Assembly: GCF_016863615.1 (NCBI RefSeq)
Contig: NZ_BOPF01000007.1
Coordinates: 338,743 to 402,742 of the forward strand
Source of the DNA: Virgisporangium aliadipatigenens
Lineage (GTDB): Bacteria > Actinomycetota > Actinomycetes > Mycobacteriales > Micromonosporaceae
DNA length: 64,000 nt
Direction of reading: 5' to 3'
Under the pieces are notes generated by a model. That model worked only from the letters and a program-made list of their open reading frames with translations, was not told where the DNA came from and did not search any database. Both the position numbers and the translations under genes were made by a program. Shown here one piece after another: positions 16,035-26,155 of the stretch (its first letter is position 1; each line of letters starts with the position of its first letter).

Positions 16035-18179
16035 ATGGCCACGTTGCTGTACCGGCTGGGCCGGTTCGCGTTCCACCGGCGCTGGCCGGTGACGATCGCC
16101 TGGCTCGCCGTCCTGGTGGCCGTCGGCGCCGGTGCGGCGTTCCTGTCGAAGCCGACGTCGGGGGCGTTCAGCATCCCGGGCACGCCGGCGCAGGAGGCCA
16201 TCGACCTGCTCAAGGAGCGCTTCCCGCAGGTGTCCGCCGGCGGCGCCACCGCCCGGGTGGTGTTCGCGGCCCCGGACGGGCGGCTCACCGACCCGGCCCG
16301 CGCCGCCGCCGTCGCGCAGGCCGTCGCCGACCTGAAGGCCGCCCCGCAGGTGGCCGCCGTGACCGACCCGGCCCGCGCCACCAACCAGGCCGGCACCGTC
16401 GGGTACGCGCAGGTCACCTACACCGTTCAGGCGAACGCCCTCACCGACGCCGCGCGGGACGCGTTGGACGCGGCCGTCGCCAAGGCGCGCAGCGGCGGCC
16501 TGACCGTGGAGGTCGGCGGCGACGCCGTCCGGCAGCAGCCGCACACCGGCGCCGGTGAGGCGATCGGGATCGTCGTCGCGGCGATCGTGCTCGTGGTGAC
16601 GTTCGGGTCGCTGCTGGCGGCCGGGCTGCCACTGGCCACCGCCCTGCTCGGCATCGGCATCGGCGTGGGCGCGATCACCGCCGCGACCCGCTTCTTCGAC
16701 CTCTCCTCGACGACGCCGACCCTGGCGACCATGCTCGGGCTGGCCGTCGCCATCGACTACGCGCTGTTCATCGTCTCCCGCTACCGCCACGAACTGGCGA
16801 ACGGCCTCGCACCCCGGGAGGCCGCCGGGCGGGCCGTCGGCACCGCCGGTTCGGCCGTCGTCTTCGCCGGGCTCACCGTCGTCATCGCCCTCGCCGGGCT
16901 GGCCGTCGTCGGGATCCCGTTCCTGACGCAGATGGGCCTCGCCGCCGCCGGGACGGTGGCCGTCGCCGTCGTCATCGCGTTGACGCTGCTGCCGGCGCTG
17001 CTCGGCTTCGCGGGCCGGCGCATCACGCCGGTCGAGGTCAAGGAGCGGCGGACCCGGGGCCACCGCTGGGTGCGTTTCATCGTGCGCCGGCCGGTGGCCG
17101 TTCTCGTGGCGGCGCTCATCGGGCTCGGAGTCGTCGCCGTCCCCGCGCTCGACCTGCGCCTCGGCATGCCCAGCGACGGCACCGCCGCCCCGGACACCAC
17201 CCAGCGCCGGGCGTACGACCTGCTGGCCGGCGGCTTCGGGCCCGGGTTCAACGCGCCGCTGACCGTGGTCGTCGACACCGACGTCGCCACCCAGGTCGCC
17301 GACGCGATCCGGGGCCTGCCGCACGTCGCCGCCGTCACCCCGCCGGTGGCGAACCAGGCCGGCGACACGGCGGTGCTGAGCGTCATTCCGGCCGGCGGCC
17401 CGAACGACGACGCCACCGAGAAACTGGTGCGCGCCATCCGCGCACTCGACGGCGGGACCGTGGGCGTCACCGGCGCCACGGCCGTCAACCTCGACATGTC
17501 CGAACGGCTCTCCGACGCGCTCCTGCCGTATCTGGCGCTCGTCGTCGGGCTGGCGTTCGTGCTGCTGACGCTGGTGTTCCGGTCGCTGCTGGTGCCGCTG
17601 ACGGCGACCCTCGGCTTCCTGCTCAGCGTCGCGGCGACGTTCGGGGCCGTGGTGGCCGTCTTCCAGTGGGGCTGGCTCGCCGACCTGGTGGGCGTGGCGC
17701 AGACCGGGCCGGTGATCAGCTTCCTGCCGATCTTCCTGATCGGGATCGTGTTCGGGCTCGCGATGGACTACCAGGTGTTCCTGGTGACCCGGATGCGGGA
17801 GGAGTACGTGCACGGGGCCGGGCCGCGCGAGGCGGTCGTCGCCGGGTTCGGGCACGGGGCGCGGGTCGTCACCGCCGCCGCGCTCATCATGATCAGCGTC
17901 TTCGCCGGGTTCGTGCTGTCGCCGGAGTCGATCATCAAGACGATCGGGTTCGGGCTCGGGGTGGCGGTGCTGTTCGACGCGGTGGTGGTGCGGATGATCC
18001 TGGTGCCGGCCGTGATGACGCTGCTCGGGAACGCCGCGTGGTGGCTGCCGGCCTGGCTCGACCGGATCCTGCCCGACGTGGACGTCGAGGGGGAGAAGCT
18101 GCTGCGCCACCTGGCGACGACGCCGCCCGCGCAGCGCGCGCCGCAGGCCGAACCGGCCATGGCGACGGTTGACATGTGA
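16035..18179 (+). CDS. MMPL/RND-family transporter
   Basis: A 714-residue RND-type protein with two halves, each of one TM, a large extracytoplasmic loop and a cluster of about five TMs. The first half has TM ~20-40 and a cluster ~190-345 with GLAVAIDYALFIVSRYR; the second has TM ~355-372 and a cluster ~505-660 with GLAMDYQVFLVTRMREEY. The DY motifs in the first TM of each cluster are the conserved proton-relay positions of MmpL proteins. The length matches the short actinobacterial MMPL class. It probably exports lipids or drugs and is cotranscribed with the TetR gene before it. Confidence 0.93.
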   Translation: MATLLYRLGRFAFHRRWPVTIAWLAVLVAVGAGAAFLSKPTSGAFSIPGTPAQEAIDLLKERFPQVSAGGATARVVFAAPDGRLTDPARAAAVAQAVADLKAAPQVAAVTDPARATNQAGTVGYAQVTYTVQANALTDAARDALDAAVAKARSGGLTVEVGGDAVRQQPHTGAGEAIGIVVAAIVLVVTFGSLLAAGLPLATALLGIGIGVGAITAATRFFDLSSTTPTLATMLGLAVAIDYALFIVSRYRHELANGLAPREAAGRAVGTAGSAVVFAGLTVVIALAGLAVVGIPFLTQMGLAAAGTVAVAVVIALTLLPALLGFAGRRITPVEVKERRTRGHRWVRFIVRRPVAVLVAALIGLGVVAVPALDLRLGMPSDGTAAPDTTQRRAYDLLAGGFGPGFNAPLTVVVDTDVATQVADAIRGLPHVAAVTPPVANQAGDTAVLSVIPAGGPNDDATEKLVRAIRALDGGTVGVTGATAVNLDMSERLSDALLPYLALVVGLAFVLLTLVFRSLLVPLTATLGFLLSVAATFGAVVAVFQWGWLADLVGVAQTGPVISFLPIFLIGIVFGLAMDYQVFLVTRMREEYVHGAGPREAVVAGFGHGARVVTAAALIMISVFAGFVLSPESIIKTIGFGLGVAVLFDAVVVRMILVPAVMTLLGNAAWWLPAWLDRILPDVDVEGEKLLRHLATTPPAQRAPQAEPAMATVDM

Positions 18180-18187
18180 CTGAGTCA
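18177..18187. promoter_or_regulatory. Possible MarR operator upstream of the DUF3224-marR pair
   Basis: TGACT-G-AGTCA is a perfect dyad beginning at the stop codon of the MMPL gene and ending 16 bp before the DUF3224 ATG. A downstream TACATA could serve as a -10. It fits a site for autoregulation by the MarR protein encoded at 18599. Confidence 0.45.
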
Positions 18188-18203
18188 TACATACGTTGAG
18201 GGC

Positions 18204-18602
18204 ATGAGCGAGAAGATCGAACTCAGGCTGAAGATCGACAACTGGGACGAGAAGCCGTACCGGGAGCTGGCCGACGGCACGAAGTTCGCCCGGGCGCAGG
18301 TGGCCCTCAGCGACCCCACCGGTGCCGTCGAGTCCGCCGCGTACGAGGGGCTGCTCTACTACGCGGCCGACGGCACCAGCAGTTACGTCACGCTGATGGC
18401 GCTGTCCGGCACGTTCGGCGGGCGCGCCGGCAGCCTCGTCCTGCGCGGCAACGGCAGCTACGACGGGACCACGGCCACCGGCCGGATGACGGTCGTGCCG
18501 GGCTCCGGGACGGGTGGGCTCGCCGGCGTCACGGGCACCGCCACCAGCGTCTCCACGCACGCCGACTACCCGTTCATGCCGCTCACCCTCGAAATCGCAT
18601 GA
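18204..18602 (+). CDS. DUF3224 family protein
   Basis: A 132-residue protein, beta-rich, with the family pattern: an N-terminal MSEKIELRLKIDNWDEKPY (binding-like strand), SAAYEGLLYYAADGTSSYVTLMALSGTFGGRAGSLVLRGNGSYDGTTATGRMTVVPGSGTGGLAGVTGTA. This matches the lipocalin/allene-oxide-cyclase-barrel-like DUF3224 proteins of actinobacteria, whose substrate is unknown. A GAGGG Shine-Dalgarno precedes the ATG. The stop overlaps the MarR start by 4 bp, so the regulator is coupled to it and may control it. Confidence 0.85.
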   Translation: MSEKIELRLKIDNWDEKPYRELADGTKFARAQVALSDPTGAVESAAYEGLLYYAADGTSSYVTLMALSGTFGGRAGSLVLRGNGSYDGTTATGRMTVVPGSGTGGLAGVTGTATSVSTHADYPFMPLTLEIA

Positions 18603-19165
18603 ACGGTGGCATGACCGACGTGGATCGGGTCGGCAACGTGCTCGGGGCGCTCGCCCTGTCCGTCACCGACCTCACGGCGGCGGCCATCACCGACGACACC
18701 GGACACGCGCCGTCGGCCGCCGCCGCCCTGTCGGCCCTGCACCAGTTCCTCGACCGGCCGACCGTCGACCGGCTGCGCCAGGTGCTCGGCCTCACCCACT
18801 CCGGCGCCGTGCGGCTCGTCGACCGGCTCGACGCCGCCGGGCTCGTGGTGCGCGAGGCCGGGCCGGACAGTCGTTCGCGGGCCGTCGTGCTGACCGACAA
18901 GGGCCGCGCGGCCGCCGTCCGGGTCACCGCCGCGCGGACCGCCGCCCTCGGTGCCGCCCTGGCCTCCTTCTCCGCGGGGGAACGCCAGACGCTGCACACC
19001 CTGCTGAGCAGGCTGATGGCCGGGGTCGTCGAGGCGAAGGACGGCGGCGCCTGGATCTGCCGGCTCTGCGACGTCCAGGCGTGCGGCCGCACGGAGGGCC
19101 ACTGCCCCACGGCCAACGCCGCCGCCGCGAAATATCCGGATGCGCCGCGCTTCCCGCGCCGGTAA
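18599..19165 (+). CDS. MarR-family regulator with Cys-rich C-terminus
   Basis: A 188-residue winged-helix regulator (HTH about residues 55-110: LRQVLGLTHSGAVRLVDRLDAAGLVVREAGPDSRSRAVVLTDKG). Unusually for MarR, the C-terminal ~35 residues hold four cysteines and a histidine, CRLCDVQAC...EGHC (about 155-172), which look able to bind a metal or form disulfides. It may therefore sense zinc, iron or redox state (inference). It overlaps the DUF3224 stop by 4 bp. An ATG four codons in is an alternative start. Confidence 0.85.
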   Translation: MNGGMTDVDRVGNVLGALALSVTDLTAAAITDDTGHAPSAAAALSALHQFLDRPTVDRLRQVLGLTHSGAVRLVDRLDAAGLVVREAGPDSRSRAVVLTDKGRAAAVRVTAARTAALGAALASFSAGERQTLHTLLSRLMAGVVEAKDGGAWICRLCDVQACGRTEGHCPTANAAAAKYPDAPRFPRR

Positions 19166-19174
19166 AGATGCGGC

Positions 19175-19690
19175 GTGCTGGATATCCGCAGCGAAGAGCC
19201 CGGTGACCGGGAGCGGGTGCGGGCCGTCGTGCTCGCGGCGTTCGGGGAGACCCGCGTGGCCGATCTCGCCGAGGCGCTGCCGCCCGGCCCGTCCCTGGTG
19301 GCCGTCGAGGACGACCGCATCGTCGGGCACGTGCGGCTCTCCCCGTCCTGGGTGGACGCGCCGCGCCGACTCGTCGACACGCTGGTGCTGAGCCCGTTGA
19401 GCGTGCTGCCCGGGCGGCAGAGGCGGGGGATCGGCGCGGCACTCGTGCGGGCCGCCCTCGCCGCCGCCGAGAAGGCCGGCGCGCCGCAGGTGTTCCTGGA
19501 GGGACACCCCGGCTACTACCCGCGCTTCGGCTTCGGGCCCGGCCGCGACCTCGGCTTCACGCCGCCGTCGACGCGCATCCCGGACCCGGCGTTCCAGGTG
19601 GTGACGCTTGCGGCCGACGAGCCGTGGATGCGCGGCGCCCTCGTGTACAACGACGTCTTCTGGCGCCACGACTGCGTCGGCCTGCGCTAG
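19175..19690 (+). CDS. GNAT-family N-acetyltransferase (YhbS-like)
   Basis: A 171-residue acetyltransferase: an N-terminal IRSEEPGDRERVRAVVLAAFGE, a VAVEDDRIVGHVRLSP strand, LSPLSVLPGRQRRGIGAALVRAAL (acetyl-CoA pyrophosphate loop QRRGIGAA) and the YhbS-type FLEGHPGYYPRFGF with GFGP. The acceptor is unknown. GTG start 9 bp after the MarR stop. The gene ends 4 bp inside the convergent BAAT-hydrolase gene. Confidence 0.88.
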   Translation: MLDIRSEEPGDRERVRAVVLAAFGETRVADLAEALPPGPSLVAVEDDRIVGHVRLSPSWVDAPRRLVDTLVLSPLSVLPGRQRRGIGAALVRAALAAAEKAGAPQVFLEGHPGYYPRFGFGPGRDLGFTPPSTRIPDPAFQVVTLAADEPWMRGALVYNDVFWRHDCVGLR

Positions 19691-20898
19691 ATCCCGGCGA
19701 CGAACTCCCGCAGCCGCCGCCAGGCGTCCTCCCGCGCGAACGCCGTCGCCTCCGGCGTGCCCCCGTTGTCGAACAGCACCCCCGGCCCCGGCAGCACCGA
19801 GACGGTGGTCGGCGAGTACGGCGGCGCCGCGATGAGATGCCCCGCACCGGGGTACACCACGTTCTCGTGCGGGCGCCCGTGCGCGGCCAGCCGCGCGGCG
19901 GCGATCTCGTGGAACTCCGGCCCGTAGCCCTGATCGTCCTCTGTGGACAGCAGCAGCACCGGCCCGTTGATCCGTTCGACCGGGATGGTGGCCGCCTCGC
20001 GCGTCGGCAGCTCCAGCGCGGGCCGGAACACCGCGCGCAGCGTCGCCGGCGCCCCCTCCGCGACGGCGTCGCGCACCTCGTCGGCCACGACGTGCGGCAG
20101 GTACGGCACCGGCTCGCCGCCCAGCGTCCAGCCGGCGACCGGCGTGCTCACGATGTCGAGGAACGACCCGAGCGTGAAGTCGGCCCCCTGCGTCACGACC
20201 CCGCTGCCGACGACGCTCACGACGCCGCGCACCGCCGGGAAGTGCGCGCCCACCAGCAGCGCCGCCTCGCCGCCCTTGGAACCGCCGGCCACCACCACCC
20301 GGGACGGGTCCACCCGCGGGTGCGCGGCGAGCCGGTCGACGGCCCGGGCGAGGTACTCCAGCGGCACGTCGACCAGCGCCGGCGGCAGCCCCGCGGCGCC
20401 GAAGTAGGCCAGTGCCACCACGACGAAGCCGTGCCGGGCGAGCAGGGCCGCGTCGGTGTCGTGCAGCCCGCCCTCGGAGCCGCCGAGCAGCAGCACACCG
20501 GGCAGCCCGGTGGCGTCACCGGCCGGCTCGTAGCAGACGCCGACCGAGCCGTCACCGAGGTCGCTGCGATGAAGCCCGTCGGGGACGCGTAGCCGTTCGA
20601 CATGAACGACGGCGACCGGGGCGGCGTCGACCTCGGCGACCAGGGTGAGCACGTCGGGCGTCGCGATCGGGGCGTCGGCGTCGGGGGTCATCGACGTGAT
20701 CAGCCGCATCGGACGCTCCGGCACGACGGTCCCGTCCGCCCCGGCGGTGAACGTCTCCACCGCGCCCCACGGCGTCCCGGTCGGGTCGGTCTGCGACGCG
20801 CGCATGGTGACGGCGGCGCCGGCCGGCAGCCCGTCGACGACGATCGTCAACGCCTCGTCGAACGCGGGCCGAGGCGGGGAAACCGTGATACGCGGCAT
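19687..20898 (-). CDS. Acyl-CoA thioesterase/BAAT-family hydrolase
   Basis: A 403-residue two-domain protein. The N-terminal ~125 residues are the beta-sandwich of bile-acid-CoA:amino-acid N-acyltransferases (ITVSPPRPAFDEALTIVVDGLPAGAAVTMRAS), and the C-terminal alpha/beta-hydrolase domain has GVLLLGGSEGG and the nucleophile elbow AGGSKGGE (Ser near residue 205), a late Asp (LLLSTEDDQGYG) and His (GAGHLI). The nucleophile is Ser, so hydrolase activity on acyl-CoA or esters is more likely than amino-acid conjugation. No signal peptide, so probably cytosolic. Convergent with the GNAT gene. Confidence 0.86.
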   Translation of the reverse strand: MPRITVSPPRPAFDEALTIVVDGLPAGAAVTMRASQTDPTGTPWGAVETFTAGADGTVVPERPMRLITSMTPDADAPIATPDVLTLVAEVDAAPVAVVHVERLRVPDGLHRSDLGDGSVGVCYEPAGDATGLPGVLLLGGSEGGLHDTDAALLARHGFVVVALAYFGAAGLPPALVDVPLEYLARAVDRLAAHPRVDPSRVVVAGGSKGGEAALLVGAHFPAVRGVVSVVGSGVVTQGADFTLGSFLDIVSTPVAGWTLGGEPVPYLPHVVADEVRDAVAEGAPATLRAVFRPALELPTREAATIPVERINGPVLLLSTEDDQGYGPEFHEIAAARLAAHGRPHENVVYPGAGHLIAAPPYSPTTVSVLPGPGVLFDNGGTPEATAFAREDAWRRLREFVAGI

Positions 20899-20947
20899 GC
20901 GAGCACGCTACGGCACCCCACCGACAAGCTAGGTTTCGGCACTACCT

Positions 20948-20964
20948 AGATAGCTGTGCTATCT
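20948..20964. promoter_or_regulatory. Probable PadR operator
   Basis: AGATAGC-TGT-GCTATCT is a perfect inverted repeat (7 bp arms) ending 8 bp before the GTG of the PadR gene, so it overlaps the likely promoter. It suits autorepression of the PadR-ABC operon. The gene may be leaderless. Confidence 0.7.
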
Positions 20965-20972
20965 TCCTCCGC

Positions 20973-21308
20973 GTGGATCCGGACCGGCGCAGCCAATGGC
21001 TTCGCGGCGTGCTCGACCTGTGCGTGCTCGGACTGCTCGCCGACGGCGAGTCCTACGGATACGAGCTGGCCCAGGCGCTCACCCGCGCGGGCCTCGGCCC
21101 CATTCAGGGCGGCACCCTCTACCCGGTGCTGCTGCGCCTGGAGCGCACCGGCCTCGTCGCCACCGACTGGCGCGCGGGAGAGGCCGGCCCGGCCCGCAAG
21201 TACTACCGGCTGACCCCGGCCGGCGAGCAGACCCTGCGGGCCGCCGCCAGCGACTGGCGGGGGTTCGCGGGGCAGGTCGGCACGGTACTGGAAACGGCGG
21301 TGAAGTGA
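20973..21308 (+). CDS. PadR-family transcriptional regulator
   Basis: A 111-residue winged-helix protein: LDLCVLGLLADGESYGYELAQALTRAGLGPIQGGTLYPVLLRLERTGLVATDWRAGEAGPARKYYRLTPAGEQTL is the PadR HTH with its recognition segment GGTLYPVL. It resembles the small PadR subfamily that controls adjacent ABC exporters. GTG start; the stop overlaps the next ATG by one base. A palindromic operator lies just upstream. Confidence 0.93.
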   Translation: MDPDRRSQWLRGVLDLCVLGLLADGESYGYELAQALTRAGLGPIQGGTLYPVLLRLERTGLVATDWRAGEAGPARKYYRLTPAGEQTLRAAASDWRGFAGQVGTVLETAVK

Positions 21309-22117
21309 TGCAGGACTGGTTCGACGTCTTCCGGTCGGCCCTGCTGCGTCGGGGCGTCCCGCACGCCACGGTGCGGCAGGTGGTCGAGGAGGCACGCGCC
21401 CACACCGGCGACAGCGGCGAGCCACCGCTGTCGGCGTTCGGCGGCCCCGAGGCCTACGCCGACGCGGTCGTCGCCTCGCTCACGCCGACCGACCCCGGCC
21501 GCACCCGCGCGCCGCGCGGCGACGTCCTGCTGCGCGCCCGCGGCATCACCAAACGCTTCGGCCGCCGCACCGTCCTGCGCGACGTCGCCCTCGACGTGCA
21601 CGCCGGCGAGGTGCTCGCGATCGTCGGCGCGAACGGCTGCGGCAAGAGCACGCTGCTGAAGATCTGCGCCGGCATGGTCAGCCCGGACAGCGGCACCGTC
21701 GAGATCGCCGGCCGGGTCGGCTACTGCCCGCAGGACGGCGGCACGATCGAGTTCCTCACCGCCGACGAACACTTCCAGCTCGTCGGCGCCGGCCGCGGAC
21801 TCGGCCGGGCCGACGCCCGCGAACACGGGCGCACCTGGGCCGGCCGCCTCGACTGGGCCGACCCGGGCGCCACCCAGGCCCGGCACCTGTCCGGCGGCAC
21901 CCGGCAGAAGCTGAACCTCACCATGTCCGCGCTCAGCGAACCCGACGTGCTCCTGCTCGACGAGCCGTACCAGGGCTTCGACCGCGGCACCTACCTCAAC
22001 TTCTGGGACCTGGTGTGGGCGTGGCGCGACCGCGGCCGCGCCGTCGTCGTGGTCACCCACCTGCTCGCCGAGCTGGACAAGGTCGACACCGTGCTGACCC
22101 TGGGGGAGTCGCGCTGA
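21308..22117 (+). CDS. ABC transporter ATP-binding protein with N-terminal helical extension
   Basis: A 269-residue protein. Residues 1-~65 (MQDWFDVFRSALLRRGVPHATVRQVVEEARAHTGDSG...AFGGPEAYADAVVASL) resemble the small helical domain that often follows PadR genes as a separate or membrane-fused protein. From ~74 on it is an ABC ATPase: Walker A GANGCGKSTLL (about 109-119), a short Q-loop segment, signature LSGGTRQ, Walker B VLLLDEPYQGFD, H-loop VVTHLL. The extension fused to the ATPase is unusual. It is coupled to the PadR gene before it and the permease after it by one-base overlaps. Confidence 0.88.
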   Translation: MQDWFDVFRSALLRRGVPHATVRQVVEEARAHTGDSGEPPLSAFGGPEAYADAVVASLTPTDPGRTRAPRGDVLLRARGITKRFGRRTVLRDVALDVHAGEVLAIVGANGCGKSTLLKICAGMVSPDSGTVEIAGRVGYCPQDGGTIEFLTADEHFQLVGAGRGLGRADAREHGRTWAGRLDWADPGATQARHLSGGTRQKLNLTMSALSEPDVLLLDEPYQGFDRGTYLNFWDLVWAWRDRGRAVVVVTHLLAELDKVDTVLTLGESR

Positions 22118-22803
22118 TGCGCAAGACGTGGACCATCGCCGAACTGACCGTTCGGGACGTGCTGCGCCGCCGGGGCGTCATCGTGCTGATGCTGCTCCTG
22201 CCGACGGCGTTCTACCTGCTGCGGCACAACGACTCGCCGGGGCAGTCCGTGCGGCTGCTGTGCCTCGGGCTCTCGTGGGGCGTCAGCACCGCCGGGCTGT
22301 TCGTCGCCGCGAGCGCGCGGGCCGTCGAGCCGCGGCTGCGCCTGTCCGGATACGCCACCGCCCAGCTGTACCTGGGGCGGCTCTGTGCACTGTGGACACT
22401 CGGGTTCGCGCTGTTGGTGCCGTTCGCGGTCGTGGTGCGGTTCGACCATCCGTGGATGCGCCCGGCGGGGATCGTGCTGGCCATGGCGTTCTGCGTGCTG
22501 ATCGGGGCGCCGCTCGGGCTGCTCATCGGCGGGCTGCTGCCGCGCGAGCTGGAGGGCATGCTCCTGCTGCTGATCGTGTGCGCGCTGCAGATGATGGTCA
22601 ACCCGGACGACCTGCTCATGGAGATGCTGCCGCTGTGGTCGTCCCGGGAGATCGGCATCTGGGCCGTCGACGAACCCGACGACCTCGGCTACCTGCTGCG
22701 CGGGGTGGCCGCCGGGGTGGCGTGGACGATCGCGCTCGTCGGGCTGGTCGGCGGGGTGTCGGCGGTCCGGCTGCGCCGCAGGGCCCACGTGCGGGCGCTC
22801 TAG
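22117..22803 (+). CDS. ABC transporter permease
   Basis: A 228-residue membrane protein with six predicted TMs: about residues 18-36, 45-65, 88-108, 115-145, 147-165, 193-217. The N-terminal motif TVRDVLRRRGVIVLMLLLPTAFYLLR is typical of ABC-2-type half permeases. One-base overlap with the ATPase makes a PadR-ATPase-permease operon. Substrate unknown. Confidence 0.8.
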   Translation: MRKTWTIAELTVRDVLRRRGVIVLMLLLPTAFYLLRHNDSPGQSVRLLCLGLSWGVSTAGLFVAASARAVEPRLRLSGYATAQLYLGRLCALWTLGFALLVPFAVVVRFDHPWMRPAGIVLAMAFCVLIGAPLGLLIGGLLPRELEGMLLLLIVCALQMMVNPDDLLMEMLPLWSSREIGIWAVDEPDDLGYLLRGVAAGVAWTIALVGLVGGVSAVRLRRRAHVRAL

Positions 22804-22841
22804 AAATTTCTACGCCGCCCGGCGTGTCCGGTTTCGGGGCC

Positions 22842-24398
<1,557 letters not shown>

Positions 24399-24505
24399 GC
24401 CTTACAGGGTGCCCCGTCGTCGGCGATTTCGCGGCCGCACCAACCGGACGCCGCCCCCGGCGCGTCTGTCCGGGCGACGGGACCGCACGACCGGAAGGCC
24501 GCACG

Positions 24506-25183
24506 GTGGACAGGACGCCCCCGCCGCGACACCTCGAACTCGAGCCCGTGGTGCTGCGCCACCCCGACCCGGGCCGGGTCGCACCGCCGCCGGCGCCACC
24601 GGGACGGCTGCTCACCTGGACCGCGTACGCGTCGGCCGGACTGATCCTGCTGTTCGGCGTCTCCGTCGTGTACGTGCTCGCGGCGCGCGCCTTCCCCGGC
24701 GCGGCACCCGACCCGGTCGTCGGGAGCGACCCGCCCGCGGCCACGGCTTCGGTCGCGCGAACGGCCTCGCCGGCCGCCGCGGCACCGGCCGTGGTGGGCA
24801 CGCTCGGTCCGGGACACTGCCCGCCGGCCGTGACGTACGGCGGCGGCCGCCCCGAGGCGCTGCCGCAGCGCGCGCCGACCCGCGTCACCGTGTGCCGGTA
24901 CCGGTTCCCGACGGCCGGCGCCGCACCCGGGACCCTCGTGGGAACGCCCGTCGACGGCCGGCCGCGCGACTTCGACGCCGCCGCGCGCGCCTACCTCGAC
25001 GGCGACGCCTGCCGCCCGGCGAAACCCGACGGCGACGCGGTCCCCGTCGACGTGGTGTACCTCGTCTACGGAAACACGCCCGCGGTGTTGTGGATCGTGC
25101 GCGCGCCGTGCGCCGACCCGCGGGCCACGGATCCGGCCGCCGCGCTGCAAAGCGCCGTCGACGACCTGCTCGGCCCGCCCTGA
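24506..25183 (+). CDS. Single-pass membrane protein of unknown function
   Basis: A 225-residue protein with a cytosolic proline-rich N-terminus (1-35), one TM (about 36-58, WTAYASAGLILLFGVSVVYVLAARA), an Ala/Pro linker and an extracytoplasmic domain with four cysteines (HCPP, VCRY, ACRP, PCAD) that could form two disulfides. I do not recognise the domain. GTG start with GGAAGG 8 bp upstream. It is followed by 111 bp without a gene before the aldo/keto reductase. Confidence 0.62.
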   Translation: MDRTPPPRHLELEPVVLRHPDPGRVAPPPAPPGRLLTWTAYASAGLILLFGVSVVYVLAARAFPGAAPDPVVGSDPPAATASVARTASPAAAAPAVVGTLGPGHCPPAVTYGGGRPEALPQRAPTRVTVCRYRFPTAGAAPGTLVGTPVDGRPRDFDAAARAYLDGDACRPAKPDGDAVPVDVVYLVYGNTPAVLWIVRAPCADPRATDPAAALQSAVDDLLGPP

Positions 25184-25294
25184 CACCTGAGCGAGTGCAG
25201 AGCGCGGCGCCTGGACCGCAGCGCAGCGGAGGGAAGCCGCCGTGGGGCGGAGCCGTGCACCGAGCGGGAAACACTGCGGAAAGGGCTAGTCTCG

Positions 25295-26155
25295 ATGGCC
25301 GTGACGAGTGAATCTTGGGCATTGGGCGGCGACCGGCCCGTCGCGCGCATCGGCTACGGGGCCATGAAGCTCACCACGTGGCCGCGCGGCGACCGGCGGC
25401 CCGACCGCGACACCGCGCTGGCGATCCTGCGCCGTGCCGTCGACTCCGGTGTGAACCACATCGACACGTCGCACTACTACAGCCACGACGGCGTCGCCGC
25501 GAACGACCTCATCCGCGAGGCGCTGCACCCCTACCCGGCCGATCTCGTGATCGTCACCAAGGTCGGCGCGCTCGTCGAGGGTTCCGACGTCGGGCTGCCG
25601 CCCGGGGAGCTGTCCGGGCTCACCCGTGACGGGCTGCGCCGCGGCGTGGAGAACAACCTGCGCACCCTCGGCGTCGACCGGCTCGACGCGGTCAACCTGC
25701 GCCTCGGCGAACGCGGCCGGGTCGGCGGTCCCGTCGCGGAGGCGCTGACGACGCTGCTCGCCCTCCGGGAGGAGGGGCTGATCCGGCACCTCGGCGTCTC
25801 CAACGTGACCGCCGCCCAGGCGCGCACGATCGCGCCGATCGCGTGCGTGCAGAACATGTACAACATCGCGCACCGCGACGACGACCCGCTGATCGACGAG
25901 CTGGCGGCGGCCGGCATCGCCTACGTGCCGTTCTTCCCCGTCGGCGGGGGTCACCAGCCGATCGCCGCCGACGCGCTCGCGGCCGTCGCGGCCCGCCACG
26001 GCGCCACCGTCCAGCAGGTGGCGCTGGCGTGGCTGCTGCACCGTTCGCCGAACATCCTGCTCATCCCCGGCACCGGCAGCCTCGCGCACCTGGCGGAGAA
26101 CCTCGCCGCCGCCGACCTGAAGCTGACCGCCGACGACCTCGCGGAACTGCGCTGA
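25295..26155 (+). CDS. Aldo/keto reductase family oxidoreductase
   Basis: A 286-residue NADPH-dependent TIM-barrel enzyme: catalytic D57 and Y61 in HIDTSHYY, K89 in IVTKVG, substrate strand DAVNLRL (the usual His position reads Asn, as in the YdbC-like branch), GVSNVT, and the C-terminal cofactor segment LIPGTGSLAHLAENLAAADLKLT. It reduces carbonyls in the cytosol; the substrate is unknown. The stop overlaps the methyltransferase ATG by one base. Confidence 0.92.
   Translation: MAVTSESWALGGDRPVARIGYGAMKLTTWPRGDRRPDRDTALAILRRAVDSGVNHIDTSHYYSHDGVAANDLIREALHPYPADLVIVTKVGALVEGSDVGLPPGELSGLTRDGLRRGVENNLRTLGVDRLDAVNLRLGERGRVGGPVAEALTTLLALREEGLIRHLGVSNVTAAQARTIAPIACVQNMYNIAHRDDDPLIDELAAAGIAYVPFFPVGGGHQPIAADALAAVAARHGATVQQVALAWLLHRSPNILLIPGTGSLAHLAENLAAADLKLTADDLAELR

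Noticed and set aside
16029..18560. An 843-residue minus-strand frame
   Set aside because: Antisense shadow of the MMPL transporter, His/Arg/Gly-rich and without recognisable motifs.
25187..25294. Possible small RNA or terminator in the gap before the aldo/keto reductase
   Set aside because: GC-rich with GCAGCGCAGCG-like simple sequence, but no clear stem-loop with T-tract or conserved RNA.
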